This document shows positions 47,502-56,029 of a stretch of 64,000 nucleotides of DNA, piece after piece. Position numbers and translations under genes: made by a program. The notes beneath the pieces were generated by a model. It was not told where the DNA came from. It ran no database searches and saw nothing but the letters and a program-made list of their open reading frames with translations. The stretch's first letter is position 1. Each line of letters begins with the position of its first letter. Source of the DNA: Zymomonas mobilis (GTDB lineage: Bacteria; Pseudomonadota; Alphaproteobacteria; Sphingomonadales; Sphingomonadaceae); contig NZ_VFOF01000001.1 of assembly GCF_006715975.1 (NCBI RefSeq), forward strand, positions 1,436,001 through 1,500,000, written 5' to 3'.

Positions 47502-47925
47502 CTCGGTGGACTCTCCTTTTACCGGATTTTCGATAATCACCCAAAAACCATATCGGTAATGAAAGCATATAAACTTGATCTTTGATGACAATTTGTTGTT
47601 TCTTGAAAATTAAATTTAATCTTTCATGATAATTGATTGTTCTTTTGTGAAAAATTCCGATTTTTAGTCCCAATTTAGCCGAAAAATTAAGGCATAGCAG
47701 AGGTAAGGGAGTAAGAAAGAACCAACTCAAAGGATGAAATAAACAGACTCACACGGCAAATTTTTAACTTTAGAAAATAACCGGGCTTTTTTGACTCAAA
47801 ATATCGCTGCGGCTCTTGGGGGGAGGACAAATCAGAAGGCATAGGAAGCTGTGAGGGAGAAAGAATTACCCCGCACAGGAGCCTAGCCAGTGCAGGCGTA
47901 AGCCTTAGTTATTCTAGCTTCGTTT
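47502..47925. other. Region between the AraC gene and the permease
   Basis: Non-coding region of 424 bases between the stop of the AraC gene and the permease start. It carries the direct repeats above; otherwise nothing is recognised. Confidence 0.5.
47585..47641 (-). promoter_or_regulatory. Direct repeats upstream of the permease gene
   Basis: ATGACAATTTGTTGTT (47585-47600) and ATGATAATTGATTGTT (47626-47641) agree at 13 of 16 positions and start 41 bases apart, about four helical turns. They lie 84-140 bases before the permease start. This is the layout expected for AraC-type binding sites; the AraC gene is adjacent. Confidence 0.45.
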
Positions 47926-49032
47926 TTAGAGGCCGTTTTCCGGTATCCGTCTGTTTTCCAGATCGGAAGTTGTTTTTGCCGCATAGTTTTTACGCCATGT
48001 ACGGGGACTTATTCCAAACCAGCGCCGGAATGCCCGAGAAAGAGCGCATACCTCGGAATAGCCCAGCATAAAGGTAATATCCGAAATAGTGAGATGCGGT
48101 TGCTTCATATAGTCGATAGCCATGTCCTGCCGAACGGAGTCGATCAGAGAAAGGAAGGTAACATTTTCGTCTTTGAGACGCCGTTGCAATGACCATGGTG
48201 TCATCGACATTTTTTCAGAAATTTTTTCGAGTGAGAAATCATCCTGTGGCAGCATGATGCGAATAATAGCCCTCACCCGTTCAGGGAAAGATTGCGGCAC
48301 ATTATGACGATTAAGACGGCGGATAGTTTCCCGCATTACGGTTAACAAAACCGGTTCATGTCCCGGCATCGGGCGCATCAAGTCTTTTTCAGAAAGCACG
48401 ATCGAGTTGCAGGGTTGTTCAAACCAGACAGGCGCACCGAATACCTGCTCATGTTCATAGGCTTGTTCAGGGCGATAATGTTCAAAGTTAACTTCTAAAG
48501 GCGTCCATTTGGAGCCAAGGGCGCTGCGGATAATATTGAGAACCATGCCCATTGAGATTTCGGCATCCTGCCGTCTTCTGGTAATCGCACCATGTCTGAT
48601 CTGATATTCAAAATGCCATTGGTTTTCCCGTTTGACGAAACGCGTCAGGGTATCATGCTGATGCCATTGAAAATCCTTTGCGACGTTCAAAAGGGCTTCC
48701 CCCAATGTCGGGGAGGCCAGACCAATATAACCAATCAATCCAAGATTTTGCGGTTGAAATTGCTTGCCGTAATGAAGGCCGAAATTACCATTTTGTGAGT
48801 TGGTTGCCGCCTCTTCCATCAAGCGACAATAATTGGTCAGGCTGAGGCTGTGGGTGGGGCGTTCCAAAATCAGGGGATCTACCCCACATGCGCCAAAAAC
48901 ACGGTCGGCATCGCCGCCGGTTTTACGGATAAAATCACCAAGACCACTTCCGGCAGCGGCCAGAACACCATGATGCACTTCCTCGAAAGAGGAAACTGTT
49001 TTAGAGAAAGCTGTATTTAGAAAAGATGTCAT
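47926..49032 (-). CDS. AraC-family transcriptional regulator
   Basis: A 368-residue regulator. Its N-terminal part (about 30-220) is the 'arabinose-binding domain of AraC-type regulators' seen in OruR/ArgR-like proteins: NYCRLMEEAATNSQNGNFGLHYGKQFQPQNLGLIGYIGLASPTLGEAL. The C-terminal AraC DNA-binding domain is normal, with the second helix-turn-helix in HLTISDITFMLGYSEVCALSRAFRRWFGISPRTWRKN. It lies inside the transporter-kinase-lyase cluster and is the obvious regulator of it. The inducer is probably the substrate or a phospho-derivative. Confidence 0.9.
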   Translation of the reverse strand: MTSFLNTAFSKTVSSFEEVHHGVLAAAGSGLGDFIRKTGGDADRVFGACGVDPLILERPTHSLSLTNYCRLMEEAATNSQNGNFGLHYGKQFQPQNLGLIGYIGLASPTLGEALLNVAKDFQWHQHDTLTRFVKRENQWHFEYQIRHGAITRRRQDAEISMGMVLNIIRSALGSKWTPLEVNFEHYRPEQAYEHEQVFGAPVWFEQPCNSIVLSEKDLMRPMPGHEPVLLTVMRETIRRLNRHNVPQSFPERVRAIIRIMLPQDDFSLEKISEKMSMTPWSLQRRLKDENVTFLSLIDSVRQDMAIDYMKQPHLTISDITFMLGYSEVCALSRAFRRWFGISPRTWRKNYAAKTTSDLENRRIPENGL

Positions 49033-49096
49033 ATTCTCAGACTTTCCGTGGATTCAGTTTCATCAGGATAATGAGTCTATGAACATGCCCAAAATT

Positions 49097-49135
49097 ATAT
49101 CCTAAATGGATATCATCATATTATGTCATCATATT
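49097..49135 (-). promoter_or_regulatory. Repeats upstream of the AraC gene
   Basis: ATATCC-TAAAT-GGATAT is a perfect inverted repeat (49097-49113); right beside it TCATCATATT occurs twice (49113-49122 and 49126-49135), 13 bases apart. They lie 65-105 bases before the AraC start and may be autoregulatory sites. Confidence 0.4.
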
Positions 49136-49238
49136 GCAATATAAAATTTAAAAAAATCTCTTCCTTCCAAAATAAAGAAATTTTGTGAAGGAAGAGATAA
49201 AGCGGTAAAAAAGGAGTCTATTCGATGGGGGTTATTTC

Positions 49239-50246
49239 CTAAGCGCCAAGAGGGACTTCTCCGTCCAAATAGCGCTGACATAAACGCACCGTATGTGCCA
49301 ACCAATCGCTACCCAGACTGCGCGCCATATCGGTGTCACCATGGGAGCCAACCCATGCAGTCATCTGGATTCTTCTTTGTGCGAAAAGCGCAGGAAGGAT
49401 CTCCATTTCGTCTTGGGAAAGAGGACGGATTTTCTCATATCCTTTGAGCCAATTTTCTACCCATAAAGGGGCGGCAGGATGATGTTCTTCAAAGCTGATC
49501 GCGGCGGCCAGATCGTGGAGGAACCATCCGGTTCCACAATCATCAAAATCAATCGCTCGCGTATTTCCTTCGTGAATCAAGATGTTAGTCAATCTGAGAT
49601 CAGCATGAATGAGTCCGTAGCGGTCAGAAGACTGTCCAAAATTTTCTAATGATTGGCTGATCCGGCCAGTAGCTTCATCCATGATCGCAATATCATTTTT
49701 ATCAAGACCAGGGGTCACCCGCCAGTCACCCCAATAGCCATTGGAGCCGACCATATTTTCATGGCTCCAGACAAGCCGTCTGAAATCATTTGGCTTCTCC
49801 CAACGCTGGCTATGTTGGTGAAGATGGGCGGTAACTTCACCAAGTTGTTGAAACAACGTTGGATCAAGATCAGCGGTTGGCATTTCGCCATCAACCCAGT
49901 TGAAAAGCACGGCATAACGCAAGGCGCCATCGGGGGCTTCCAATGTCTGGATAACCTCATTCTGACGGTCAGGAATGGCTTGCGGCACGATCAATCCGAT
50001 ATCTTCTTGCAGGGCTTTTAACCATGCGAGTTCCCCAGAGATACTTTGTTTATCGTGATAATGGGGACGATGAAGGCGAAGTGCGTAAGACTGGCCTGAA
50101 GGAGTCGCAATATGGAACGTCGCATTTTCTGAACGCGTTAAAAGTCGGATTTGCCCCTGATATAAATCAGAATACGCTTCCATTGCCTGTGCCGCGAGTT
50201 GAGAAAGAACAGACGAACTGAGGTTATCGGCATGGCTGGAATTCAT
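49239..50246 (-). CDS. APH-family small-molecule kinase (probable ethanolamine kinase)
   Basis: A 335-residue phosphotransferase of the aminoglycoside/choline/homoserine kinase fold. The catalytic loop is GLIHADLRLTNIL (His-Ala-Asp-Leu-Arg in place of HGDxxxxN) and the metal-binding Asp is in AIDFDDCGTGWFLHDLA; ATP-binding Lys region is ALRLHRPHY. It is not an antibiotic kinase by context: it is divergent from a class III PLP enzyme of the ETNPPL type and sits with an ethanolamine-type permease. A kinase acting on ethanolamine or 1-aminopropan-2-ol is the best inference. The ATG 50246 has AGGAG at eight bases. Confidence 0.78.
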   Translation of the reverse strand: MNSSHADNLSSSVLSQLAAQAMEAYSDLYQGQIRLLTRSENATFHIATPSGQSYALRLHRPHYHDKQSISGELAWLKALQEDIGLIVPQAIPDRQNEVIQTLEAPDGALRYAVLFNWVDGEMPTADLDPTLFQQLGEVTAHLHQHSQRWEKPNDFRRLVWSHENMVGSNGYWGDWRVTPGLDKNDIAIMDEATGRISQSLENFGQSSDRYGLIHADLRLTNILIHEGNTRAIDFDDCGTGWFLHDLAAAISFEEHHPAAPLWVENWLKGYEKIRPLSQDEMEILPALFAQRRIQMTAWVGSHGDTDMARSLGSDWLAHTVRLCQRYLDGEVPLGA

Positions 50247-50252
50247 ATGACA

Positions 50253-50279
50253 GACTCCTGAACGTTATTTGTTGGAGTC
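50253..50279 (-). promoter_or_regulatory. Hairpin that covers the kinase ribosome-binding site
   Basis: On the minus strand GACTCC (50279-50274) pairs with GGAGTC (50258-50253), which contains most of the AGGAG Shine-Dalgarno of the kinase start at 50246, around a 15-base loop. It could lower or regulate translation. Confidence 0.45.
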
Positions 50280-50403
50280 ATGATAAAGAGAGGATGAGAT
50301 TTATAACTTGGCTGGAGATGACCCTTTTTTGACCGCAAAGAAACAAAATACGAAACTGTTGACAGAAAAAAATCGAGAATGTCTTCTAACGTCAAGTTTA
50401 TTT

Positions 50404-50412
50404 CAATTGTCA
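50404..50412. promoter_or_regulatory. Possible AraC half-site in the kinase/lyase divergent region
   Basis: The minus strand reads TGACAATTG, matching the TGAYAATTK core of the direct repeats upstream of the permease. It lies 56 bases before the lyase start. A single nine-base match is weak. Confidence 0.3.
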
Positions 50413-50464
50413 CTGCCATAATTAGAACATTAATTTTCATTTTGATCCTGAAAAGGAGGATCCT

Positions 50465-51805
50465 GTGTCAAATCGTTCTACCATTATGGACACGAACAGT
50501 TTTCGGGATGAACACGCCGCTGCTTTAGATGAGGCCACGCGTTCCCTAACCGAACGCCGCAAGAATCTTCTGGGGGCGTCCTATCGTCTTTTCTATCGCC
50601 GCCCAGTTCATTTGGTGCGCGGAGAAGGCGCTTATTTATGGGATGCTGACGGTGAAAAATATCTGGATGTGTATAACAACGTTGCCAGCATCGGGCATTG
50701 CCATCCAGCCGTGATCGCGGCCGTTCATGAACAGATGGGACGGTTAAATACCCATACCCGTTATTTGCATGAAACCATTCTTGATTATTCGGAATCTATT
50801 TTGGCAACCATGCCAGAAGAGATCAACCGCGCCATGTATATGTGCACGGGTTCGGAAGCGAATGATTTGGCAATGCGGATTGCCTGTGAATGGTCAGGCG
50901 GCACCGGCATTATTGTGACGCAGGAATCCTATCATGGCACCAGTTTCCTGACATCAGGAGCATCCCCTGCCCTTGGTAGTGGTCAGAGCTTGTCTTCGAA
51001 TACGCGCCTTGTTCCGGCACCTGATCATTACCGTTTGGCTGGAAAAGATGCGGGCGCGTGGTTTGCTGCCGAAATTCAAAAACAGATTGATGACATGGCC
51101 GCCCATGGCATCAAATTCGCCGGATTTATGGCGGATTCGATCTTTTCATCAGATGGTGTTTTGCCCGGTGAAGCGGGATTCATGAAACCGGCAATTGATG
51201 TTGTCCATAAAAACGGTGGTATTTTCATCGCGGATGAAGTTCAGCCCGGATTTGCCAGAACCGGCGAAGCTTTCTGGGGATTTGGACGGCATGGGTTAAT
51301 TCCGGACGTCGTCACAACCGGTAAGCCGATGGGGAATGGTATTCCGGTTTCTGGTCTGTTTGCCCGCAAGGAAGTCATGGAAGCGTTCAGTAACCATGTC
51401 CCTTATTTTAACACATTTGGCGGAAATCCGGTATCAATGGCTGCCGCAACTGCCGTTCTGGATGTGATTAAAAAAGAAAAGCTACAGGAACATGCCCAGA
51501 AGATTGGATCACAGCTTTTGGGTGAATTGCGTAAATTGCAAGATACGCATGATTCTGTCGGAGATGTTCGCGGAGCAGGTCTGTTTATCGGTTTTGAATT
51601 AGTCAAAGACCGGACGACCAAAGAACCCGATAAAGAGCTGGCGCTTGATTTGATCGAAGCCCTTCGAGATGAGCATGTTTTAACCTCGGTTGCGGGGCCT
51701 TATGGCAATGTCTTGAAATTGCGGCCACCTTTGGCTTTCCAAGCAGGCGATATTGATTGGTTGACCGGCGCGCTTGACCGCAGCCTGACTAAATTAGGTC
51801 GATAA
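50465..51805 (+). CDS. Class III PLP enzyme, AGXT2L/ethanolamine-phosphate phospho-lyase-like
   Basis: A 446-residue fold-type I PLP enzyme. The PLP aspartate is in IFIADEVQPGFARTGEAFWGFG and the Schiff-base lysine in VTTGKPMGNGIPVSGLF. YNNVASIGHCHPAV, NTHTRYLHETI, FNTFGGNPVSMAAA and GPYGNVLKLRPPLAF closely match, from memory, human ETNPPL (AGXT2L1), which splits O-phosphoethanolamine to acetaldehyde, ammonia and phosphate, rather than ordinary aminotransferases. Divergent from the APH-type kinase, with a strong AAGGAGG ribosome site and GTG start. Aminotransferase activity (4-aminobutyrate type) is the alternative. Confidence 0.82.
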   Translation: MSNRSTIMDTNSFRDEHAAALDEATRSLTERRKNLLGASYRLFYRRPVHLVRGEGAYLWDADGEKYLDVYNNVASIGHCHPAVIAAVHEQMGRLNTHTRYLHETILDYSESILATMPEEINRAMYMCTGSEANDLAMRIACEWSGGTGIIVTQESYHGTSFLTSGASPALGSGQSLSSNTRLVPAPDHYRLAGKDAGAWFAAEIQKQIDDMAAHGIKFAGFMADSIFSSDGVLPGEAGFMKPAIDVVHKNGGIFIADEVQPGFARTGEAFWGFGRHGLIPDVVTTGKPMGNGIPVSGLFARKEVMEAFSNHVPYFNTFGGNPVSMAAATAVLDVIKKEKLQEHAQKIGSQLLGELRKLQDTHDSVGDVRGAGLFIGFELVKDRTTKEPDKELALDLIEALRDEHVLTSVAGPYGNVLKLRPPLAFQAGDIDWLTGALDRSLTKLGR

Positions 51806-51844
51806 GCCTAAGCGCTATATGGGCTTGTTTTTAAAACGAGCCGG

Positions 51845-51897
51845 AAAAAGGCAGTGCTGCTTTCAGGTCATTTCGGCTGGAGGTAGGCTGCCTTTTT
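51845..51897 (+). terminator. Terminator after the class III PLP enzyme gene
   Basis: AAAAAGGCAG (51845-51854) and CTGCCTTTTT (51888-51897) are perfectly complementary around a long loop with its own weak stem, ending in a T-run. Confidence 0.75.
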
Positions 51898-52018
51898 CTT
51901 TTAAGGCATTTCCTTTTGGTGAGCCTTTAAGCCTCTATCGGCGAGAAAAAGGGAATAGCGATAATGCCAGAAAAGAAGCAGTATTCCTTTCCGTCGATCT
52001 TCTCTCTATGAAGAGAGA

Positions 52019-52939
52019 ATGAAAGATATGAATACGCCTCCTTTGAATACCCAACATTGTGGTCTGGTCGCTATTGTTGGCGCGCCAAATGCCGGAAAAT
52101 CAACCTTGGTCAATGCTTTGGTCGGTCAGAAGATCGCCATTATTAGCCCCAAAGCACAGACAACGCGTTCCCGTTTAATGGGTATCGCCTTGCTGGATCA
52201 GACCCAGATATTGTTGGTTGATACGCCTGGTATTTTCACCCCGAAAAAACGCTTTGATCGCGCGATGGTAGCTGCGGCATGGGGCAGCGCCGAGGGGGCT
52301 AATCTGGTCGCTTTGGTTATAGATGCCTCTTCCGGTATTACGCGCCGGACTGAACCGTTAATTGAAGCGGTTGCCACCCGTAAAGAACCCAAAATCGTTA
52401 TACTGAATAAAGTCGATATTACCCCGAAAGCTGAATTATTGGCTTTGGCACAGAAGCTTTATGAAGCCATCAAGCCAGAAGCTTTGTTCATGGTTTCGGC
52501 AGCGACCGGAGATGGCGTTGTCGATTTGAAGCGTTCTTTGGCAGATATGATGCCGGAAAGCCCATGGCATTTCCCAGAAGATCAAGTGTCCGATGTCACC
52601 GATCGTATGTTGGCTGCCGAAATTACCCGCGAACAGATCTTTTTACAGCTGCATGACGAATTACCCTATGCCGCCGCGGTTGAGACCGAAAAATATGAAG
52701 AACGGTCAGATGGTTCCGTTGCTATACATCAGCAAATTTTGATCGCGCGCGATTCACAAAAAGCCATTGTTGTTGGCCACCATGGTGCTCGACTGAAAGA
52801 AATCGGTAGCAAGGCACGCGCTGAATTATCCCAGATTTTAGGATGCAAAGTGCATTTATTTTTGCATGTTAAAGTGAACCCGAAATGGGATGAGGATCGT
52901 AGTGTCTATAATGAAATCGGTTTGGAATGGGTAAAATAA
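52019..52939 (+). CDS. era: GTPase Era
   Basis: A 306-residue Era GTPase that helps mature 16S rRNA. G1 is GAPNAGKST, G2/G3 in TTRSRLMGIAL and VDTPGIF, G4 is NKVD, and the C-terminal KH domain is in VVGHHGARLKEIGSKARAELSQILGCKVHLFLHVKV. The ATG at 52019 follows an AAGAGAG element; an ATG at 52028 is possible. Note that its usual partner rnc is not adjacent. Confidence 0.96.
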   Translation: MKDMNTPPLNTQHCGLVAIVGAPNAGKSTLVNALVGQKIAIISPKAQTTRSRLMGIALLDQTQILLVDTPGIFTPKKRFDRAMVAAAWGSAEGANLVALVIDASSGITRRTEPLIEAVATRKEPKIVILNKVDITPKAELLALAQKLYEAIKPEALFMVSAATGDGVVDLKRSLADMMPESPWHFPEDQVSDVTDRMLAAEITREQIFLQLHDELPYAAAVETEKYEERSDGSVAIHQQILIARDSQKAIVVGHHGARLKEIGSKARAELSQILGCKVHLFLHVKVNPKWDEDRSVYNEIGLEWVK

Positions 52940-53020
52940 GCCTTTAATTTCTTTTTCTCCCTTGAAGAAAAGAAACAAAAGGCCAAATTTTACAAAAGGA
53001 TAGTTGGGGAGTGAAGCGCA

Positions 53021-54286
53021 ATGGTTACAGAGAATAACGCAGCCGGTCAGACGCCTGATGTTGATTTGAAGCTGACACCCCCCAGCCCTGTCCCCAATGT
53101 TTCGGCCGCCAAAGCCGATGGTCTTGTTCCGTTAAAAGAAGAACAAAAAAGCCAATTAGAAGCCAAAGTCAGCGGCTTTATTGATGATTTGGTGGCTGAG
53201 AATCCAAATAGCCCTGAATTTGGGAAGAAGGTTGATTCCATTATCAATCTTGGTCGCAATGAAATTCGGGAAGCCGCCAACCAATCCAATCGCTTTCTGG
53301 ATCGTCCGGTAAAAGCGATGGATGGAGATGGTCATGTTGGTTCTGACCTTGCCCAGCTACGGCGCGTTATCGAAGATCTTGACCCCGGTAAGCGTGGAGA
53401 TTTAACCGCGCCCAAGAAGATTTTTGGTATTATTCCTTTTGGTAATAAACTGCGCGATTATTTCGACAGCTATAAATCTGCCCAGTCGCATATCACCACC
53501 ATTCTTGCCCGACTTGAGAGTGGCAAAGATGAATTATTAAAAGATAACGCCGCGATTGATGTTGAGCGCCAGACTTTATGGGCAACGCTCGAACGGCTTG
53601 AGCAAATGATTTACATGGCGAAAACACTGGATAGCCAGTTAGAAGCCAAAAGCCATGATCTGGATATCAGCGATCCGGCCAAAGCTAAAACCTTGCGGGA
53701 AAGCGCGCTTTTCTATGTCCGGCAGCGGGTTACCGATTTATTGACCCAGTTGGCGGTGAGCGTCCAAGGCTATCTGGCATTGGATTTGGTACGCAAGAAT
53801 AATGTCGAATTGGTCAAAGGGGTCGACCGTGCTTCAACGACGACGGTCGCGGCATTAAAGACGGCGGTTACCGTCGCGCAAGCCTTGACGAACCAGAAGT
53901 TGGTTTTGGAACAGATCAATGCTTTGAACAGCACCACCGCCAATATCATTGATGCCACCGGCGAAATGTTGAAAAATCAGACGGGTGAAATTCAAAAGCA
54001 GGCAGCCTCCGCGACTATTCCGCTGGATACTTTGAAGCGGGCATTCAGCAATATCTATGCGACCATGGATTCCATTGACCAATATAAAGTGCAGGCATTG
54101 TCTTCGATGAAACAGACGGTCGAAGCTTTGTCAGACGAAGTTGAAAAATCACGCGGCTATATTGCGCGGGCGCAAGGTTCAAGCCAAAGCCAAGACCAGA
54201 CGATGCAGCAAATGTTGGGAAATGAAGGCAACAAATCGCCAGAAACGCCTGCGGCATCGGGCAGAGACCCGTTCAAGCCTTTATAA
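53021..54286 (+). CDS. TelA/YaaN family toxic-anion-resistance-like protein
   Basis: A 421-residue soluble, mostly alpha-helical protein of the TelA family. Characteristic parts are KIFGIIPFGNKLRDYFDSYKSAQSHITTILARLESGKDELLKDNAAI and RQTLWATLERLEQMIYMAKTLDSQLEAK, then VTDLLTQLAVSVQGYLALDLVRKNN. The family was named for tellurite resistance but its true role is unknown; it may deal with membrane stress. It is followed 9 bases later by an XpaC-family gene, the same partner it has in Bacillus. Confidence 0.9.
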   Translation: MVTENNAAGQTPDVDLKLTPPSPVPNVSAAKADGLVPLKEEQKSQLEAKVSGFIDDLVAENPNSPEFGKKVDSIINLGRNEIREAANQSNRFLDRPVKAMDGDGHVGSDLAQLRRVIEDLDPGKRGDLTAPKKIFGIIPFGNKLRDYFDSYKSAQSHITTILARLESGKDELLKDNAAIDVERQTLWATLERLEQMIYMAKTLDSQLEAKSHDLDISDPAKAKTLRESALFYVRQRVTDLLTQLAVSVQGYLALDLVRKNNVELVKGVDRASTTTVAALKTAVTVAQALTNQKLVLEQINALNSTTANIIDATGEMLKNQTGEIQKQAASATIPLDTLKRAFSNIYATMDSIDQYKVQALSSMKQTVEALSDEVEKSRGYIARAQGSSQSQDQTMQQMLGNEGNKSPETPAASGRDPFKPL

Positions 54287-54295
54287 GGGAAATAT

Positions 54296-54991
54296 ATGGC
54301 CAGTAATCAACAAGGAATTCAGGACGCGTATCGTCTTTTAGCGCGGCTTCGAGATAGTCGGGCAGTTAGCCGTGAATTTGCCAAGAAAAGCCTGTTGGGG
54401 CGGCGGCTGAAACGGCTATGCGTGACCGATGCGGTGATTTTACTGGCCGCCTTTGTTATTGGTTTTATTCATCCTTTAGGTATTTCCGGTATTATCCTGA
54501 CGCTGGCGGCTTTGGTTTTGGGGAGTATTTTGGCACCCCTTACCCTGCCCTTGCCGCGTCCGGTTAAAGTAGAAAATTTACAAAAACAGCCGCTTAAACA
54601 ATTACCGCAGCAGGCAGCCTCTTGGCTATCGGCGCAGAAGAACGCGTTGCCAGCGCCTGCCCGTAATTTTGCGGATTCTATTCTTGATAAATTATCTCAT
54701 TTATCGTCTGTAGCGGAAAAGCTGCCTGAAAATGATCCGACTGCGGTTCAAATGCGGAAATTGGTCAGCGAAGAAATGCCGGAATTGGTCAACGGCTATG
54801 TAGAGATACCGGTTAATCTAAGAAAACAAGGGCGTGCAGGTCTGGAGAGTCCGGATTCACAACTTACCACTGGTCTAGATGTGATCAATCAGGCACTAGG
54901 GCGGATAGAACAAGACCTTGCCAATGATGATCTTGATAAATTGGCTACTCAGCAGCGTTTTTTAGAGTTAAAATATAAAACAGAATCTTGA
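54296..54991 (+). CDS. XpaC-like membrane protein
   Basis: A 231-residue protein with two hydrophobic segments (about residues 42-62 and 64-82) followed by a soluble helical part. It resembles the XpaC/'halo-indolyl phosphate hydrolysis' family mostly by pattern and by position next to TelA; the late part (LDVINQALGRIEQDLANDDLDKLATQQRFLELKY) is the most family-like. The function is unknown. It is translationally close to the telA-like gene and very likely co-transcribed with it. Confidence 0.68.
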   Translation: MASNQQGIQDAYRLLARLRDSRAVSREFAKKSLLGRRLKRLCVTDAVILLAAFVIGFIHPLGISGIILTLAALVLGSILAPLTLPLPRPVKVENLQKQPLKQLPQQAASWLSAQKNALPAPARNFADSILDKLSHLSSVAEKLPENDPTAVQMRKLVSEEMPELVNGYVEIPVNLRKQGRAGLESPDSQLTTGLDVINQALGRIEQDLANDDLDKLATQQRFLELKYKTES

Positions 54992-55175
54992 TCATAATTA
55001 TTAAAGATGTTGGTGCTCTTCTTTTTGATAAGACAATAAAAATTCATAGAGTGCTGACATCATTTCTTTTTCATCAAAGATACGGAGATATCTACGAAAA
55101 AGATAGTTGATAACATGGGGCATGTTTAATTTATCAACTATATAATATTATGACGGCTATAACGGGGAATGGAGA

Positions 55176-55880
55176 ATGCGTGTTTTACTGATTGAAGATG
55201 AGCCAACAACGGCGAAATCTATAGAATTGATGCTGACGAAAAAGCGCTTCAATGTCTATACAACAGACCTTGGAGAAGAAGGCATCGATCTGGGCAAGCT
55301 TTATGATTACGACATCATTTGTCTGGATCTGAATTTGCCTGATATGCATGGCTATGAAGTTTTAAAAACATTAAGAACCGCACAGGTCAAAACGCCGATT
55401 ATCGTCTTATCAGGCGATGCGGAAATGGAATCGAAGGTCACTGCCTTAGGCTTTGGTGCAGATGATTATCTGACCAAGCCATTTCATCAAGATGAATTGA
55501 TTGCACGCATTCAAGCCGTTGTGCGTCGTTCTCAAGGCCATTCCCAGTCTATTATCAAAACAGGGCGTTTGACGGTTAATCTTGATAGTAAAACGGTCGA
55601 GATTGATAAAAAGCCTGTCCATCTGACCGGCAAGGAATATGCTATCCTCGAATTGCTTTCTTTGAGGAAAGGCACCACCATTACAAAAGAGATGTTCCTT
55701 AATCATCTTTATGGTGGGATGGATGAGCCGGAATTGAAGATTATTGATGTCTTCGTCTGTAAGCTTCGGAAAAAATTGAACAAAGCCTATAGCGAAGAAA
55801 ACTATATCGAGACGGTTTGGGGACGTGGTTATATTCTGCGTGAACCCAATAATGCATCATTGGAAGAACAAAGCGCCTAG
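55176..55880 (+). CDS. ctrA: Cell-cycle response regulator CtrA
   Basis: A 234-residue OmpR-class response regulator. It is nearly identical to alphaproteobacterial Ctr[22 protein letters not shown], phosphoacceptor Asp in [38 protein letters not shown] and the winged-helix region [54 protein letters not shown]. It controls cell-cycle and motility genes. The upstream gap of 184 bases should hold its promoter; I did not find a convincing TTAA-N7-TTAA autoregulatory motif there. Confidence 0.97.
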   Translation: MRVLLIEDEPTTAKSIELMLTKKRFNVYTTDLGEEGIDLGKLYDYDIICLDLNLPDMHGYEVLKTLRTAQVKTPIIVLSGDAEMESKVTALGFGADDYLTKPFHQDELIARIQAVVRRSQGHSQSIIKTGRLTVNLDSKTVEIDKKPVHLTGKEYAILELLSLRKGTTITKEMFLNHLYGGMDEPELKIIDVFVCKLRKKLNKAYSEENYIETVWGRGYILREPNNASLEEQSA

Positions 55881-55979
55881 CTTTTTCTATCGCAGAATTG
55901 TCCATTCGGTTTTGCGATAGAGCCGTCAACATATCCCGACAAGAATAGAATAACGTCATTCTATCTGTCTTGAAAATAT

Positions 55980-56024
55980 CCCTGTAACCGGATGGCTAAA
56001 CTTCCGATTACAGGGTATATTTTT
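55980..56024. terminator. Terminator between ctrA and ggt
   Basis: CCCTGTAACCGG (55980-55991) and CCGATTACAGGG form a 12-pair stem with one mismatch, followed by TATATTTTT. It lies between convergent ctrA and ggt. Confidence 0.75.
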
Positions 56025-56029
56025 ATGGA

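Noticed and set aside
49239-50246. Aminoglycoside resistance gene
   Set aside because: The fold fits, but the genes around it point to a metabolic amino-alcohol kinase.
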